NCBI RefSeq assembly: GCF_019399895.1 | Contig: NC_091876.1 | Location: forward strand, 2,332,381-2,396,380 | Direction of reading: 5' to 3' | Source of the DNA: Cardiocondyla obscurior | Lineage: Eukaryota; Arthropoda; Insecta; Hymenoptera; Formicidae | DNA: 64,000 nucleotides | Part shown: positions 38,901-49,365 of the stretch, piece by piece | Layout: each line of letters begins with the position of its first letter | Numbering within the stretch: position 1 is the first letter of the stretch | The notes under the pieces: generated by a model | Told to the model about the DNA's origin: nothing | Database searches by the model: none | Seen by the model: the letters and a program-made list of their open reading frames with translations, nothing else | Translations under genes and position numbers: made by a program

Positions 38901-39124
38901 TATTTATAAGATATTTATTTACTTGAGCGTAAATTTTTGTTTTTTTCCCTCTTTTTTTAGGAAATAGAATGACTAGTAAGGAAGCTGAAAATGATTTGGA
39001 GACTTTATTATCCATGGATATCAAATTGAGACTTTTAGACGCCGAAGGAATCGATATTCCACAAGATCCTCCTGCCATTCCTGAACCACCGCCGAATTAT
39101 GACTTTTGCTACGAGTTGAAATAA
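35951..39124 (+). CDS. Ced-12: ELMO / Ced-12 engulfment and cell motility protein
   Basis: Partner of DOCK-type exchange factors that activates Rac in engulfment, migration and myoblast fusion; cytosol and membrane. Seven exons: 35951-36061, 36232-36525, 36725-37153, 37426-37842, 37928-38365, 38564-38870, 38961-39124, all in frame, 719 residues, the usual family length. The start MPVQKDSNIVKIAVQMTEQ was chosen over an upstream non-ATG extension because it aligns with the conserved N-terminus. Seen in order: Ras-binding and armadillo-like region (YITEKNRNEVKNGSILRLE), ELMO domain (about 300-480, with GLFAKDYKKLGF, PPGMLALDCMVYFAR, HPFEEFYCVCIVLLNKTW), PH domain (about 545-665, FWYVRLSPNHKVFHYGDCD) and a Pro-rich C-terminal tail (DPPAIPEPPPNYDF) that in the family binds the DOCK SH3 domain. 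Confidence 0.96.
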
Positions 39125-39578
39125 AAATTGCAGGTAGTTTTTTGCTATATACTTTACAATAGTTTTTTATAAATTAAAATTTTATAGACGTATTACGCTA
39201 ATGATCTTTGTTCATAATAGATTTATTATTTTTTTTGATTTCTTGGATTTATTGCTACGATATAGAGACATTTATCTCTAAATAGATAATTTTTTATTGC
39301 ACATTTTAATAATGTAGATAACAGCAGTACATCTTACCAAAGAAATATTTTAAATTTTATATATTTTAAAAAAACTTATTTATCTACAAATGAGAATCGT
39401 ATAAGTAGGATGTAGACATCCTCGTAATCGAATCAATGTTTTTGCAATAATTAACTTCACAGGCATCTGATGGATGTAACCTGTTATAATACATTTTTTA
39501 TCTTGTAAGTTTTAATTTTTACTATGTTACTTGTATTTTATATCTATTTTCTATTTCGTATGTGAGTAAACTATATTT

Positions 39579-39584
39579 AATAAA
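39579..39584 (+). terminator. Polyadenylation signal AATAAA, ELMO candidate
   Basis: A hexamer 455 bases after the ELMO stop. The minus-strand AATAAA of the convergent gene lies only 25 bases further on. Confidence 0.4.
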
Positions 39585-39608
39585 TTGTGAAATTCAATTT
39601 TAAAGATA

Positions 39609-39614
39609 TTTATT
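39609..39614 (-). terminator. Polyadenylation signal AATAAA, Patsas-like gene candidate
   Basis: TTTATT on the plus strand reads AATAAA on the minus strand, 406 bases beyond the palmitoyltransferase stop. Confidence 0.4.
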
Positions 39615-39789
39615 AAACGTGAACTTATAAAACTCTCAACATTTTTGCAAATTTGTGTTCTGGCAGCAAAATATCGCGCGATATAAATGAAGAAATATAA
39701 GAACTTGTCAGAAGTGGTATTAATATTCTGTATGTGCAAATATAACTTGAAGAAATAATGTCGTTGTACAGTGAAAAGCAGGTATAGCG

Positions 39790-39965
39790 TTTACCGCGGC
39801 GACGGCGACGGCGACGGCGACGGCCGAGAGAGGGGATCGAGAGGGAAGTCACGTACGCGAGTCGTCCCTCCCTCGCCGCTCACAGCTCGCTGCTCACCGC
39901 TCGCCGCAGCAAACGCCTATCTGCCTTTCAGTGTACACATAGCAATCGCGCTTGATGTTTCTTTG
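39790..39965. other. CpG island with (GCGACG)n between convergent genes
   Basis: A (GGCGAC)n run at 39798-39823 followed by GC-rich sequence (CTCGCCGCTCACAGCTCGCT and similar). It lies between the stops of two convergent genes, probably in the 3' UTR of the minus gene, where a CpG island is unusual. Confidence 0.7.
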
Positions 39966-40019
39966 TGCGAGAAAGTGCATGAAATAGATTATTCGAAAAT
40001 TGATACGTCTCGAGCCTTC

Positions 40020-42266
40020 TTATATGACATCTTCTGAAAGAATATGGTAATGCTGAAGATCGTTTGTTTGATGGTCGGGTGGGCAAAGAAAAAATTCGAT
40101 GAAATTAAGTACGGGTCCTCGGCTAAAGGGATTTAAATATTTGCCCTTTTTATCCCTCAAATATGAGTATCTTTTATAATTGAACATTTCGTTGGTAGTC
40201 AAATTCATACATGCGTGTAGAACCTATTAAAAAAAAATATTGGATAAAGATTTTATACGTTAAAAACATGATAACATATGTGAATGTGATATTTACCGAA
40301 GTACATGTTAAAATCCAGCCAAGTCCACAAAAAACTAAAGCCTCCAACACACCGAGAACGTATAACAGTTGAATTCCTTCAATAGCGATGCAATAACACG
40401 CGAAATATATCGTGAAAGAGCAGTTTATCGCCACACACATAACGAACAAGAAGAACCACATTCTGAAAAGTAAATGTTTAAGATGCTAAAAAATTTAATA
40501 ATATACTAAAATGCACGCACGCACAATTTGCATCAGTCGTACCTGTTCCGTAGGCCAACACAATTATATATAAATGGACAATGATGATCGAAATATGTGA
40601 CGCATCTGTTGCAAATTCTACAATGTTTAGCCCGGAGAGGTCTAAAACACCTACAGCTGTGACACAATCGCGACAGTAAGATATTCCGTTTCTTCCACTT
40701 GTCAAAGTACGGAATCTAAAACAACGCGAGACATAACAACACGTTAAGACAATTTTATTGAAAATTTTTTTGTTATTAATTATTATATAATACCTGTTTT
40801 ATTGCCCTATAATAAGTATCACTGTTTTGTGGTACATAACCAGGATCTCTTCTATTGGCCACAATCCATGAAATCCACATGAGTATGTTCCAGTAAATAA
40901 AACAATAATGACTGCCTCGCAAATGATTCCATGTTAATGGAATGCATTTTAACAGGTACATTGGGTATCCCCAAAGCAAAACGGATATCATGAACAATAG
41001 TAATGGTCCTTTGCTGTTGCCTGCTCCGCCAAACAGCAACGCCCTTAAAAAAAAAAAACAATTTTTAACATTTAATTGTAAAAGTTTATTTTTCCATTTA
41101 AAAAAGTCGAGCACGAACCATAATTCATTAATGGGTGGTATCCATCTAGCGCGACGCTTCTGTTCCGCTTGCAGAATGCGCACGATTTCTGAATGACGAT
41201 GACTTTTAGCCAGCTGCAACGGTGTCTTACCGTTTTTGTCTCGTGGCTCGAGTTCAATCTTGCTCTTTTCGCAAAGAATCTGCACGCAACTAACATTACC
41301 AGATAAGCAAGCCAGATGGAGCGGCGTCGAACCAAAATAATCAGGCTTCTGCAGATCCACTCCGCTATATATTAATAATTTAATTAATTCGGCATGTCCC
41401 TTGTATGCAGCCCAATGCAACGCAGTATCGCCGTTTATGTCCGTTAAATGTCCCTGTGCACCGGATCCTAACAAGAACGCGGCTGTCGCGAATTTGCCGA
41501 ACATACAGGCGGTCATCAGAGGCGTCAAGCCCTTAAAATCGGCTGTGTTGACTGCAACTCCCGCCTGAAAGAAATTAAAATATGACGATGTAAAAATCTA
41601 TCGATGAAATAGATGCAAGAAATATTTATGTCTTTAGATTTTTTCTAGTAAGCAGATACCTTTAATAATAATTGCACTATTGCACTGTGACCTTTTCGAC
41701 AGGCCCAGTGTATCGGTCTAGGTCCTTGCGTGCCAAGGCATGGTAAATCGACTGGTCCACTTCGTTCTATCAAATACCTCATGACCTGTTTGAAAGACAA
41801 GTTTTAAATAAACTTCTTGCGAATTTTAATAATTAAAAATAAAAATAAAAAAAAGTCTTAAAACCAACTTCAACATTGCCATCTAAGGCTGCCCAGTGAG
41901 CAGGTGTATATCCCCATTCATCTCTCGCGCTAAGCACACTCAATCCATTCTTTTCAACCAGCTCCTCAACTGCTTCAATTTCACTAAAACATACAGACAA
42001 ATAATCCTTTTATAATCTTTATTATTATTATTTTTCCATTAAAATGTTCAGCAAATTATTTTCGAATTATTATGCGCGAATTACTCCGAATTTTACCCGG
42101 CTCTGAGCAGTTCAAAAATCTGTTTGGTTTCATCGGTAGGACTTTGACCAGTGGTGGCCTCGTCCGCGTAAATGTTATCGTCAGGACGACTTCTCTGTCG
42201 TGTATCCTTGCCGGAGCCGTGATTCTGATGGCCAGATATCGGATTGTTCGGTAGATGCCCGACCAT
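40020..42266 (-). CDS. Patsas: Ankyrin-repeat DHHC palmitoyltransferase (Patsas-like)
   Basis: Membrane S-acyltransferase moving palmitate from CoA to protein cysteines, of the ankyrin-DHHC class (Patsas, ZDHHC13/17). Eight coding exons: 42097-42266, 41869-41983, 41660-41785, 41119-41564, 40794-41043, 40543-40715, 40297-40462, 40020-40223; 549 residues. The N-terminal half holds about six ankyrin repeats (WGYTPAHWAALDGN, RPIHWACRKGHSAIV, GDTALHWAAYKGHAEL, GSTPLHLACLSGNVSC, GKTPLQLAKSHRHSEI). Two membrane segments, the DPGYVPQ motif, the Cys-rich domain (CHSCRCFRPLRAKHC) with catalytic DHHC in FDHHCPFIYNCVG, two further segments and TTxE (TTNE) follow. The start MVGHLPNNP is the first in-frame ATG; the frame is open further upstream through a 5' exon without ATG. 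The 75-bp intron 41044-41118 has an unusual GTTCGT donor. ZDHHC17/Hip14 is the alternative name; Patsas fits the shorter length. Confidence 0.9.
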
Positions 42267-43213
42267 GTCGGGATCTGGGCTTAGTTCCCATACGGATCGT
42301 GCCGCGCCGGGCCCTGCCACAGGGCTCACAGGATATACCTGCAAGGATATAGGTCACGTCATTCGGCAGTGACAACCTACCTACGATGTAACAAAAAATT
42401 GCTTTCGGTTCTTACCTTGCACAGCGTCGCGAGTTCTGTATTGGTACGCTCGTGTTCGGAAGGCGTTCTGAAGGATGCGCCTTGCGTGGCGATCGTTCCA
42501 CCCTCCGGAACGGTTAGTCACAAGGAAACGTTGGGCCCAACCATGTCTTCTGGACCTCACCTGGCAGTGCAGCTTTACCTCCAGACTGGAGAACACCCGC
42601 GCCTCGAATCTCCTGCAGCAACGAGAGATGGAAACGCTTATCTCGCGCGACGAACGACGCCTGTATTTGCAACAAAGTGATAAAGACTCACGGTTTTGCG
42701 CATTCGAATCAATAACACGACGGCGGCGGTGAAAACGTTTGGCGTCTGCGTGCTGTCGAGCTGCGTGCAAAGTACGCGCGAAAATGAGGAACAGTTTCGT
42801 GTAAAATGCGATCACGTTTCATGCTTGCGCGATAAAAGTGGGACGTAATTATCTTTCATCACATCACAATTAGTAAGATGTGCCAAGTTTTAGTTCATCA
42901 GATTGCCCCTTCCAACAACCCCTTTTATCATTAAAACTTTTTAATTAATATTAGAGCTTGTTGCACGTATGCACGATTTATTTCGAATTCGTCAGTCATT
43001 TTTGCCACTCACACAAATCGTAAGCGCGAATGCGCATGACACACATGGCGCTCTCCTTACTCTCCGCGCTCTCCGCAGTCTACATCTACACGTACATTAC
43101 GTGAGGTTAACGATGAGGTTATGTAGTGCTCGATCTTCGCTGCTTTTACATTGTGTTATTGGTGCCGAGCGTCGTTATTAATTGTATGATCAACGTGCTC
43201 GCGACGCGATAAA
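42267..43213. promoter_or_regulatory. Divergent promoter of the Patsas-like gene and PAF1
   Basis: About 950 bases between the two start codons. It includes a minus-strand 5' exon ending at donor CTGTGCAAG|GTAAG (about 42418), whose frame is open but lacks ATG. The remainder is CpG-rich to about 42800, AT-rich near 42840-42960, then CpG-rich again up to PAF1. Confidence 0.55.
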
Positions 43214-45456
43214 ATGGCGCCTACCATACAAACCAACAGCAATCAAACTGACCGAGACAAGCGCCCCGTCAGACCAGCAGAGAAACGGTAAGTGAACCCA
43301 ATTACCGTTCATGTATAAGCCTATTAGTAAATACAATAATAGCGTTACTACGGCGACTCGCGCTCTTTCAGATCCGAGCTCATATGCAGAGTCAAGTTCT
43401 GCAATACTCTGCCGGATATTCCGTTTGATCCAAAATTTATAACTTATCCTTTCGAGCCAACCAGGTAAATGATAACATCTGCTACACTGGTGTCTGTTAT
43501 TTTATTTTTATTGTTCTATCTAATCCAGTAATCCGTAATATTTATTATGCAGGTTTATTCAATATAATCCGACTTCATTAGAGCGTAATTACAAGTATGA
43601 AGTATTGACTGAGCATGATTTAGGTGTGGAAATTGATTTGATAAATAAAGACACATATGCGGGTGATCCAAATGCTCAGCTAGATCCAGCTGATGAAAAA
43701 CTACTGGAGGAAGATGTTCTTACACCTCAGGATTCCAAACGTTCTCGCCATCATGCCAAGAGTGTCTCTTGGCTGAGGCGAACAGAGTATATTTCTACTG
43801 AAAATACCAGGTTTCAGCCACAAACTGCAGATAAGGTTGAAGCCAAAGTTGGTTACAGTATCAAGAAGAATTTAAGGGTATGATCTATACTTTGTACTTT
43901 GTATTATATTTGTTGTACATTTTTTAATGCAAGATTTAACTATTTTTAATTTAGGAGGAAACATTGTATATGGACCGTGATAGTCAAATAAAAGCTATAG
44001 AAAAGACGTTTGAGGACAATAAAAAACCAATTGAGAGACACTACAGTAAACCAAACGTAGTGCCTGTAGAAATATTGCCGGTATATCCAGATTTTAAGGT
44101 ATATTATACTGATTATGGTTGCAAGCTATACTGTTGTTTCGATATTGCATTGTTATTTTACTGTAATTTTTTTTATAGTTGTGGAAATATCCATGCGCGC
44201 AAGTCATATTTGATTCAGATCCTGCACCAACCGGTCGTTCTGTACCAGCACAGATTGAAGAAATGTCGCAAGCTATGATACGGTAGGTTTTTACTATAGT
44301 TTTATGTAATACTAATAAAAAGAGACTGAAACATGTGTAAAAAAAAAAAAAGTTATCTTGTCAGCAAATGAATTACGATATTAAAACGTTGCTTTTTGTA
44401 GAGGTGTAATGGATGAGAGTGGTGAGCAATTTGTAGCTTACTTTTTGCCGTTGGAAGAAACGTTGGAGAAACGTAGACGGGACTTCACTGCTTGTATCGA
44501 TTATGCCGATGAAGAAGAATACGAATATAAAATGGCAAGAGAATATAATTGGAACGTGAAAAGCAAAGCTTCGAAAGGATACGAAGAGAATTATTTCCTT
44601 GTGATGAGACAAGACGGGGTATATATATGAGCGCACTATTATATCACTCGTTCTGATTCCGTAATTCATCATATTAATCCTCTTGTGTACCACAGGTTTA
44701 TTACAATGAATTGGAGACGCGCGTGCGTCTGAGTAAACGGCGCCAGAAGGTCGGACAGCAGCCAAACAATACACGCTTGATAGTGCGTCACCGACCTCTA
44801 AACGCCAACGAATTTAGAATGCAGAGATATCGAGAAAAACAATTGGAACCACCTGGAGAGGAGGACGAGGACGAAGAAGAGGAAGAGGAAGAGGAGGAAC
44901 AAGAAATTCAACAAGATGAAAAAGCAGACGATAAAGGTATGACAGTAAAAAATTTACTTTCTATGTTTAATAATGAAAAAAACCGATTATTATTGTACCA
45001 CTTGAAAAATATTTTGCAGGTTCCGAAGAAAACGAGGGAGAATCGCGTGCCTCTTCGAGGGCTTCCTCGCGAGCATCTGCGTACAGCGGAAAGTCACGAT
45101 CCCGCTCACGATCTCGCTCTAAATCTGGCTCGAGATCGAAATCTAGATCAAGATCGAGATCAAAATCAAGATCGCGATCAAAATCAAAATCAAGATCGAG
45201 ATCGAGATCAAAATCAAGATCGCGATCAAAATCAAGATCAAAATCAAGATCGCGATCGAAATCAAGATCAAGATCAAGTTCGAAGTCAAGATCCTCTAAA
45301 TCCGGCTCGAGATCAAGATCAAGATCGAGATCAAGTTCAAAATCAAGATCAAGATCTAAATCAAGGTCGAGATCGAGATCCAAATCAAGGTCCAGGTCAA
45401 GATCTCGTTCGCAATCTCATTCGCGTTCACCATCCAAATCTAGATCAGATAATTGA
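43214..45456 (+). CDS. Paf1: RNA polymerase II-associated factor 1 (PAF1 complex subunit)
   Basis: Core subunit of the PAF1 elongation complex that travels with RNA polymerase II and supports histone modification; nuclear. Drosophila name antimeros (atms). Eight exons: 43214-43287, 43372-43464, 43553-43877, 43955-44098, 44179-44282, 44402-44618, 44696-44936, 45020-45456; 544 residues. Family landmarks: RSELICRVKFCNTLPDIPFD near the N-terminus, FIQYNPTSLERNYKYEVL, SVSWLRRTEYIS, and the central PKPEIWP-like region; then FVAYFLPLEETLEKRRRD and ENYFLVMRQDG. An acidic run of Glu/Asp follows (about 390-405), and the last 145 codons form a striking Ser/Arg/Lys dipeptide tail (RSRSKSRSRS type), coded by TCA/TCG-AGA hexamers, ending at TGA 45454-45456. 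The RS tail is much longer and purer than the short RS stretch in human PAF1. Confidence 0.95.
45095..45450. repeat. Imperfect hexamer repeat encoding the RS/KS tail
   Basis: Runs of TCAAGA, TCGAGA and TCAAAA hexamers make up the last exon of PAF1. All three plus frames and one antisense frame (DLDLDLDF-type) are open because of the repeat; only the Ser-Arg frame is in phase with the gene. Confidence 0.9.
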
Positions 45457-45783
45457 AATAAAAAAAGATAAAAGTTATTTGGAATGTTATCGCTCGATCT
45501 CGATCTTGTTGATTGCGACTTGGACTTGGACCGCAAGCTCGACTGAGATAACTCTTTTATCTTTTCCACGTATTAAATTTAATTTTCTAACGCGTGTGCA
45601 TTGCAGAAATGAACATCTTTAAATGATTGAATTTGTTATGGCAATATGAAATGATGCACTATATATACATACACACACATACACGCAGTTCATTGTAGCA
45701 ACTGTTACACCTTTACAATTACAGCATTAAAAATATGTACCTTTTTATCATTTAAATATATTTTTTTTTCTTGTCCATCTTGT

Positions 45784-45789
45784 AATAAA
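45784..45789 (+). terminator. Polyadenylation signal AATAAA, PAF1
   Basis: A canonical hexamer 328 bases after the PAF1 stop, followed by T-rich sequence. Confidence 0.6.
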
Positions 45790-45849
45790 GTTAAATTTTA
45801 TTTTTTGTTTTATTGAGTTATATGTTCCAGGACTTAATTAACAGTTTCC

Positions 45850-47068
45850 TGGAGGAGAGTTTTTTTTTTCTTTCCGCACGGGTGGACCGCTAGTCTTGGC
45901 CACTTCTCCTAAGAGGGAATTAAAGAGATAACTAAATAGAAACGACAGTTCAACTTAATGCAGATTATAATTGGACGCAAATATAAAGAACAAGATCATT
46001 GTGAGTAATAATTAAAAAGTATTATTTTTACTTTTCAAGCCTTTGTTTTTGCGCGAACGCGCATCGACCGATTATATTTTTATCAAAATCTGAGGACAGC
46101 GAAACAGAACATTTATCTTTATCAATCGATGATTTTTTGTTTGTATTCTTAATTGAAAAGCGCGCCTTTGTTTTTCAGGGGAGGTAGGGGAGGTGGATTT
46201 TAATGGCCCCCTCATTACAATGTAGTTGTTAATCGCGATGTCGGAGGACGCCACGCATACCGTTTGCAAAGATTCGTTCGCACGTTGCGTTGCGTTGAAT
46301 TGCGTCATCCTCGCGACCTAGCTGAACAGGATCAACCGTCAGCGTCAACGGCGACAATCGCCGAAGGGCATATGGCAGTATTGGCAGCTCGGTAGTTCCA
46401 TACCGCGATTCGAGCCGAGGTAGCCGAGGACTAGAACGACTTAAGGAACCAACGAGAGGTACGAGATAAAAATTAACAGCGTGCGGAGACCACGTGGACG
46501 GAGCCGCTCGGGTCGCGATAACGTTCCGCACGTGCCACGCGCGTGTCATCCGCACCATTCCGACTGCACGTCTTTGCAGGATTCCCAGCTGTACTAGTTT
46601 CACTTATCTCTTATTTGTCCCCCTTACTTCCCCACGTACGGGCAATACGAGTGTTAGATCAAACGCACACCAACGTCGAAATTGCACAAGCGAAACTAAC
46701 GCATCAATAAGAGCGACATAGGTTAGGTTCGCTCGCCGCAACTTGAGAAATTCCGTCCACGAGATCGTTCCGAACTTGAGTAGCTCGGGGATCTTGTCGC
46801 GCGACGAAGAAGGCATCGTTCGCGTCGACGTTTAGGCGTTAAGCTCGACGTTAGGGGCAATAAGCTGCATCGTCACGTACGCTGAAAACATTGACCCTGA
46901 GAGAGCGCGCGCTAATTGCTCCGTGCTATCTTTTTCTCTCTCCTCCTTCGCCGTCTCCCCTCCCTCTCTATCTCGTTTCTCTGTCGTAATTCGCACCGTC
47001 TATTCATCCAGTCGTTGCGCGAGGTAAACAAGTCGACGACGGACATTTTCGCGTTCCGCTTAGTCGCG
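45850..47068. promoter_or_regulatory. Intergenic, GC-rich region upstream of the bZIP gene
   Basis: No recognised protein. From about 46160 the sequence is CpG-rich with overlapping open frames on both strands but no ATG-led coherent one. Pyrimidine-rich tracts near 46920-46990 and the exon starting before 47069 suggest that this is the promoter and leader of the C/EBP-gamma-type gene. Confidence 0.4.
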
Positions 47069-48975
47069 ATGCATCATCCGTACGGGTTCCACGAGGACGA
47101 TGCCACGTGGACGGGGATGGGAGTCGGGATCGGGACCGGCGACGGCGGCCAAATCCCGGTGAGTCGGCGAGAGGTGAGGAGAGGTATATCGTTTTCTCGG
47201 AAAACCGCGACACGGACGTGGAGAGAAACAGGCCTGGGAATTTCGCAAAACATCCGGCCGTTCTCCGCGCGCGGGAATAATCGCAGCTCGTTTTCCGCTT
47301 ACGCATACGTGACGGAGGGTTCCGCGTAAAACGCGCCGATGATGTCAGCTTTATATAAGAGTTTCGTGTTATCATTTCACGGAAACGGAACGGTCCGCGC
47401 GATCGTAACAATGCGCGCCGAGTCACGGGGACTAGGCAGCTTGCGATCTTCCGAAGATACTCGCCGAAGATGCGGATCTTGCTCTGCTACGTTACTCCGA
47501 GAACGAGATGATCGGACTTTGAAAGACTTCAAATAATGATAAAGAAAAATGAACTATGTAAATCAAATAAAAAAAAATTTTTTTTTTTATTTTTTTTTTT
47601 TTTTTTAAATAAAATTATTCCAGTTTGAAAAGATATACGACATTTGCAGGTAGTATATCAATGTAGAATTAATTTAAGGAAATTCCGTCGTCGCAGCTGA
47701 GCCTAAAAACAGAGTTTCAATGAGCGTTATCGCGAAGTTTCGGGCAGATCTGCCTCGCAAAACGCACGCCACAATGATATATCCCGTAGGGCGTAGGCAG
47801 TTTTTTGAGTCGAGGCTGTGCACGCTGGCGCGAAGATGTCAGGGCCAGTTTCTTAACATCTCAAGGCCTTATTGGGTAAATACGGAGTATACTGGCGTTA
47901 CGCGACAGCGAGCGCTAGCACATAAGTTTACGGTCCGTCCCGGACGTCGAAACACCAATATCGATATTTCTCACGCATTTACCTTTACTCCGGATAAAAA
48001 AAAATTATATTCCCATCCCGAGTATGTTTCACTTACTTTAATATTATCTTGTACCTATAGTAAGCGTTAAAAAAAAAAAAAAAAGATATTTTTACTTGAA
48101 AGAAAAAGTCTTCTTCAAAGAGAAATAATATTTTTCACATTAATAAAAATACATTCTTAACTCAAAAAGATATCCCGAGACATGACGTAAAGAAGTAAAT
48201 ATCCTTATCTATTAAGAGAGCTTGATTATACATTTATAAGTATGAATGTTGGATAAAAATTTTTCAGTCTAGTGATCAAGTACCTAATCCTTACATAGAT
48301 AGCGCAATATGATAAGAATATGTTTAAAAAAACCCAAAGGTAAATTAATTGTTTTACGTTTCTTTTTTTTTTGTTTTTTTAATTGTTTAATGGTTGATGT
48401 GCAAAGTTAACAGTCTTCTTTTGTACTGATTTAGATGGCGCCGAAAAATAAAGAAAATAGCAAACGAAAGAAGCAGACGGACGACGAAGGCGATGAAGAT
48501 TATCGTAAGCGACGAGATCGGAATAACCAGGTAATCTATCAGTTGCGTACGTTATTTACGTATGCGTACTATCGCCGTTATCTTTATGTTTCAGGCTGTG
48601 AAACGATCCAGAGTGAAGAGTAAATTACGCACGCAACAAACCTTGGAAAGAGTAAATCAACTGAAAACGGAGAATGAATTGCTGGAAGAGAAAATTAAAA
48701 TGCTTACCAAGGAGCTTGGATTTCTCAAGGATCTTTTTATTGCACACGCAGGTATCATCCAGACAAATTATTGTTACAAATTGTTGAATTTTTTAATCTA
48801 TCTCACGAAATTTTTTTTTTTTATAACAATTGTCTCGTGGTTTATTATATAGTTCGTTACTTTTTCAGGAGGTTCCAGTCAACATTCCATTAACATCCAA
48901 GATCTGGATCTAAACGCTCTTCTAGCAGAAGAAAAATCCACGGAAAATTCGCTAAAGACAGCTACCACTAAATAG
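47069..48975 (+). CDS. Irbp18: C/EBP-gamma-type bZIP transcription factor
   Basis: Nuclear basic leucine-zipper factor of the C/EBP-gamma class (Drosophila Irbp18, human CEBPG), which lacks an activation domain and works as a heterodimer, typically with ATF4-type partners. The secure exons are 48435-48530, 48595-48751 and 48869-48975 (119 residues from MAPKNKENSKRKK). They show the basic region YRKRRDRNNQAVKRSRVKSK and a zipper LERVNQLKTENELLEEKIKM with LTKELGFLKDLF. An upstream exon, 47069-47158, starts ATG and ends at donor CCG|GTGAGT; spliced to the acceptor GATTTAG directly before the 48435 ATG, it stays in frame and adds 30 residues (MHHPYGFHEDDATW...). With it the protein has 149 residues, close to human CEBPG (150). 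If not used, translation starts at 48435. Confidence 0.85.
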
Positions 48976-49294
48976 ATCGACACTATTGCCACGTGAAGAA
49001 GTCAACGTGATATTAAATTTGAAACATGAGACAGTAGATCTGACTCGCTTTAAACTTGGAAACAAGTGGACATCTTGGAAAGATATCCACTTTACATTCC
49101 TTGAAAAAGATTCTAGATGCAAAGAGCGTTTTTTCAACGCGAGCCTTCCGAGTTGCAGCATCATAAATGATTTATCTCCAGCTAAATTTACAACTTATCG
49201 AAAATTAATGGAGGCGAGAGTGCGAGTCATGATGGAGCCGCCGCGGAGAACTTACAGTAAATTCGAATACGAAAGTATTCATTTTAGTCTTTAG
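48976..49294 (+). other. Stop-free stretch in the bZIP 3' UTR
   Basis: A frame different from the bZIP frame is open from 48956 to a stop at 49292-49294, about 112 codons, with no ATG near its start (reads LTRFKLGNKWTSWKDIHF). Probably untranslated. An alternative C-terminus reached by alternative splicing is the other option. Confidence 0.3.
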
Positions 49295-49359
49295 TTGGAG
49301 ACTAAGCTGTGCGATCTTTCATTTTAAAATGTTACTACAAAACAAGAAAAAAAAAAAAG

Positions 49360-49365
49360 AATAAA
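49360..49365 (+). terminator. Polyadenylation signal AATAAA, bZIP gene
   Basis: A hexamer 385 bases after the C/EBP-gamma stop. A second candidate lies near 49487. Confidence 0.5.

Noticed and set aside
44967..45383. Antisense frame of Asp-Leu repeats opposite PAF1
   Set aside because: It is the mirror of the TCAAGA-type hexamer repeat encoding the RS tail; no independent coding evidence.
46229..46603. 124-codon minus-strand frame between PAF1 and the bZIP gene
   Set aside because: Starts at a non-ATG codon in CpG-rich DNA and has no recognisable features.
47720..48070. 116-codon frame in the C/EBP-gamma intron
   Set aside because: Lacks a good start, no homologue recognised, and sits between exons of the bZIP gene without its own splice pattern.
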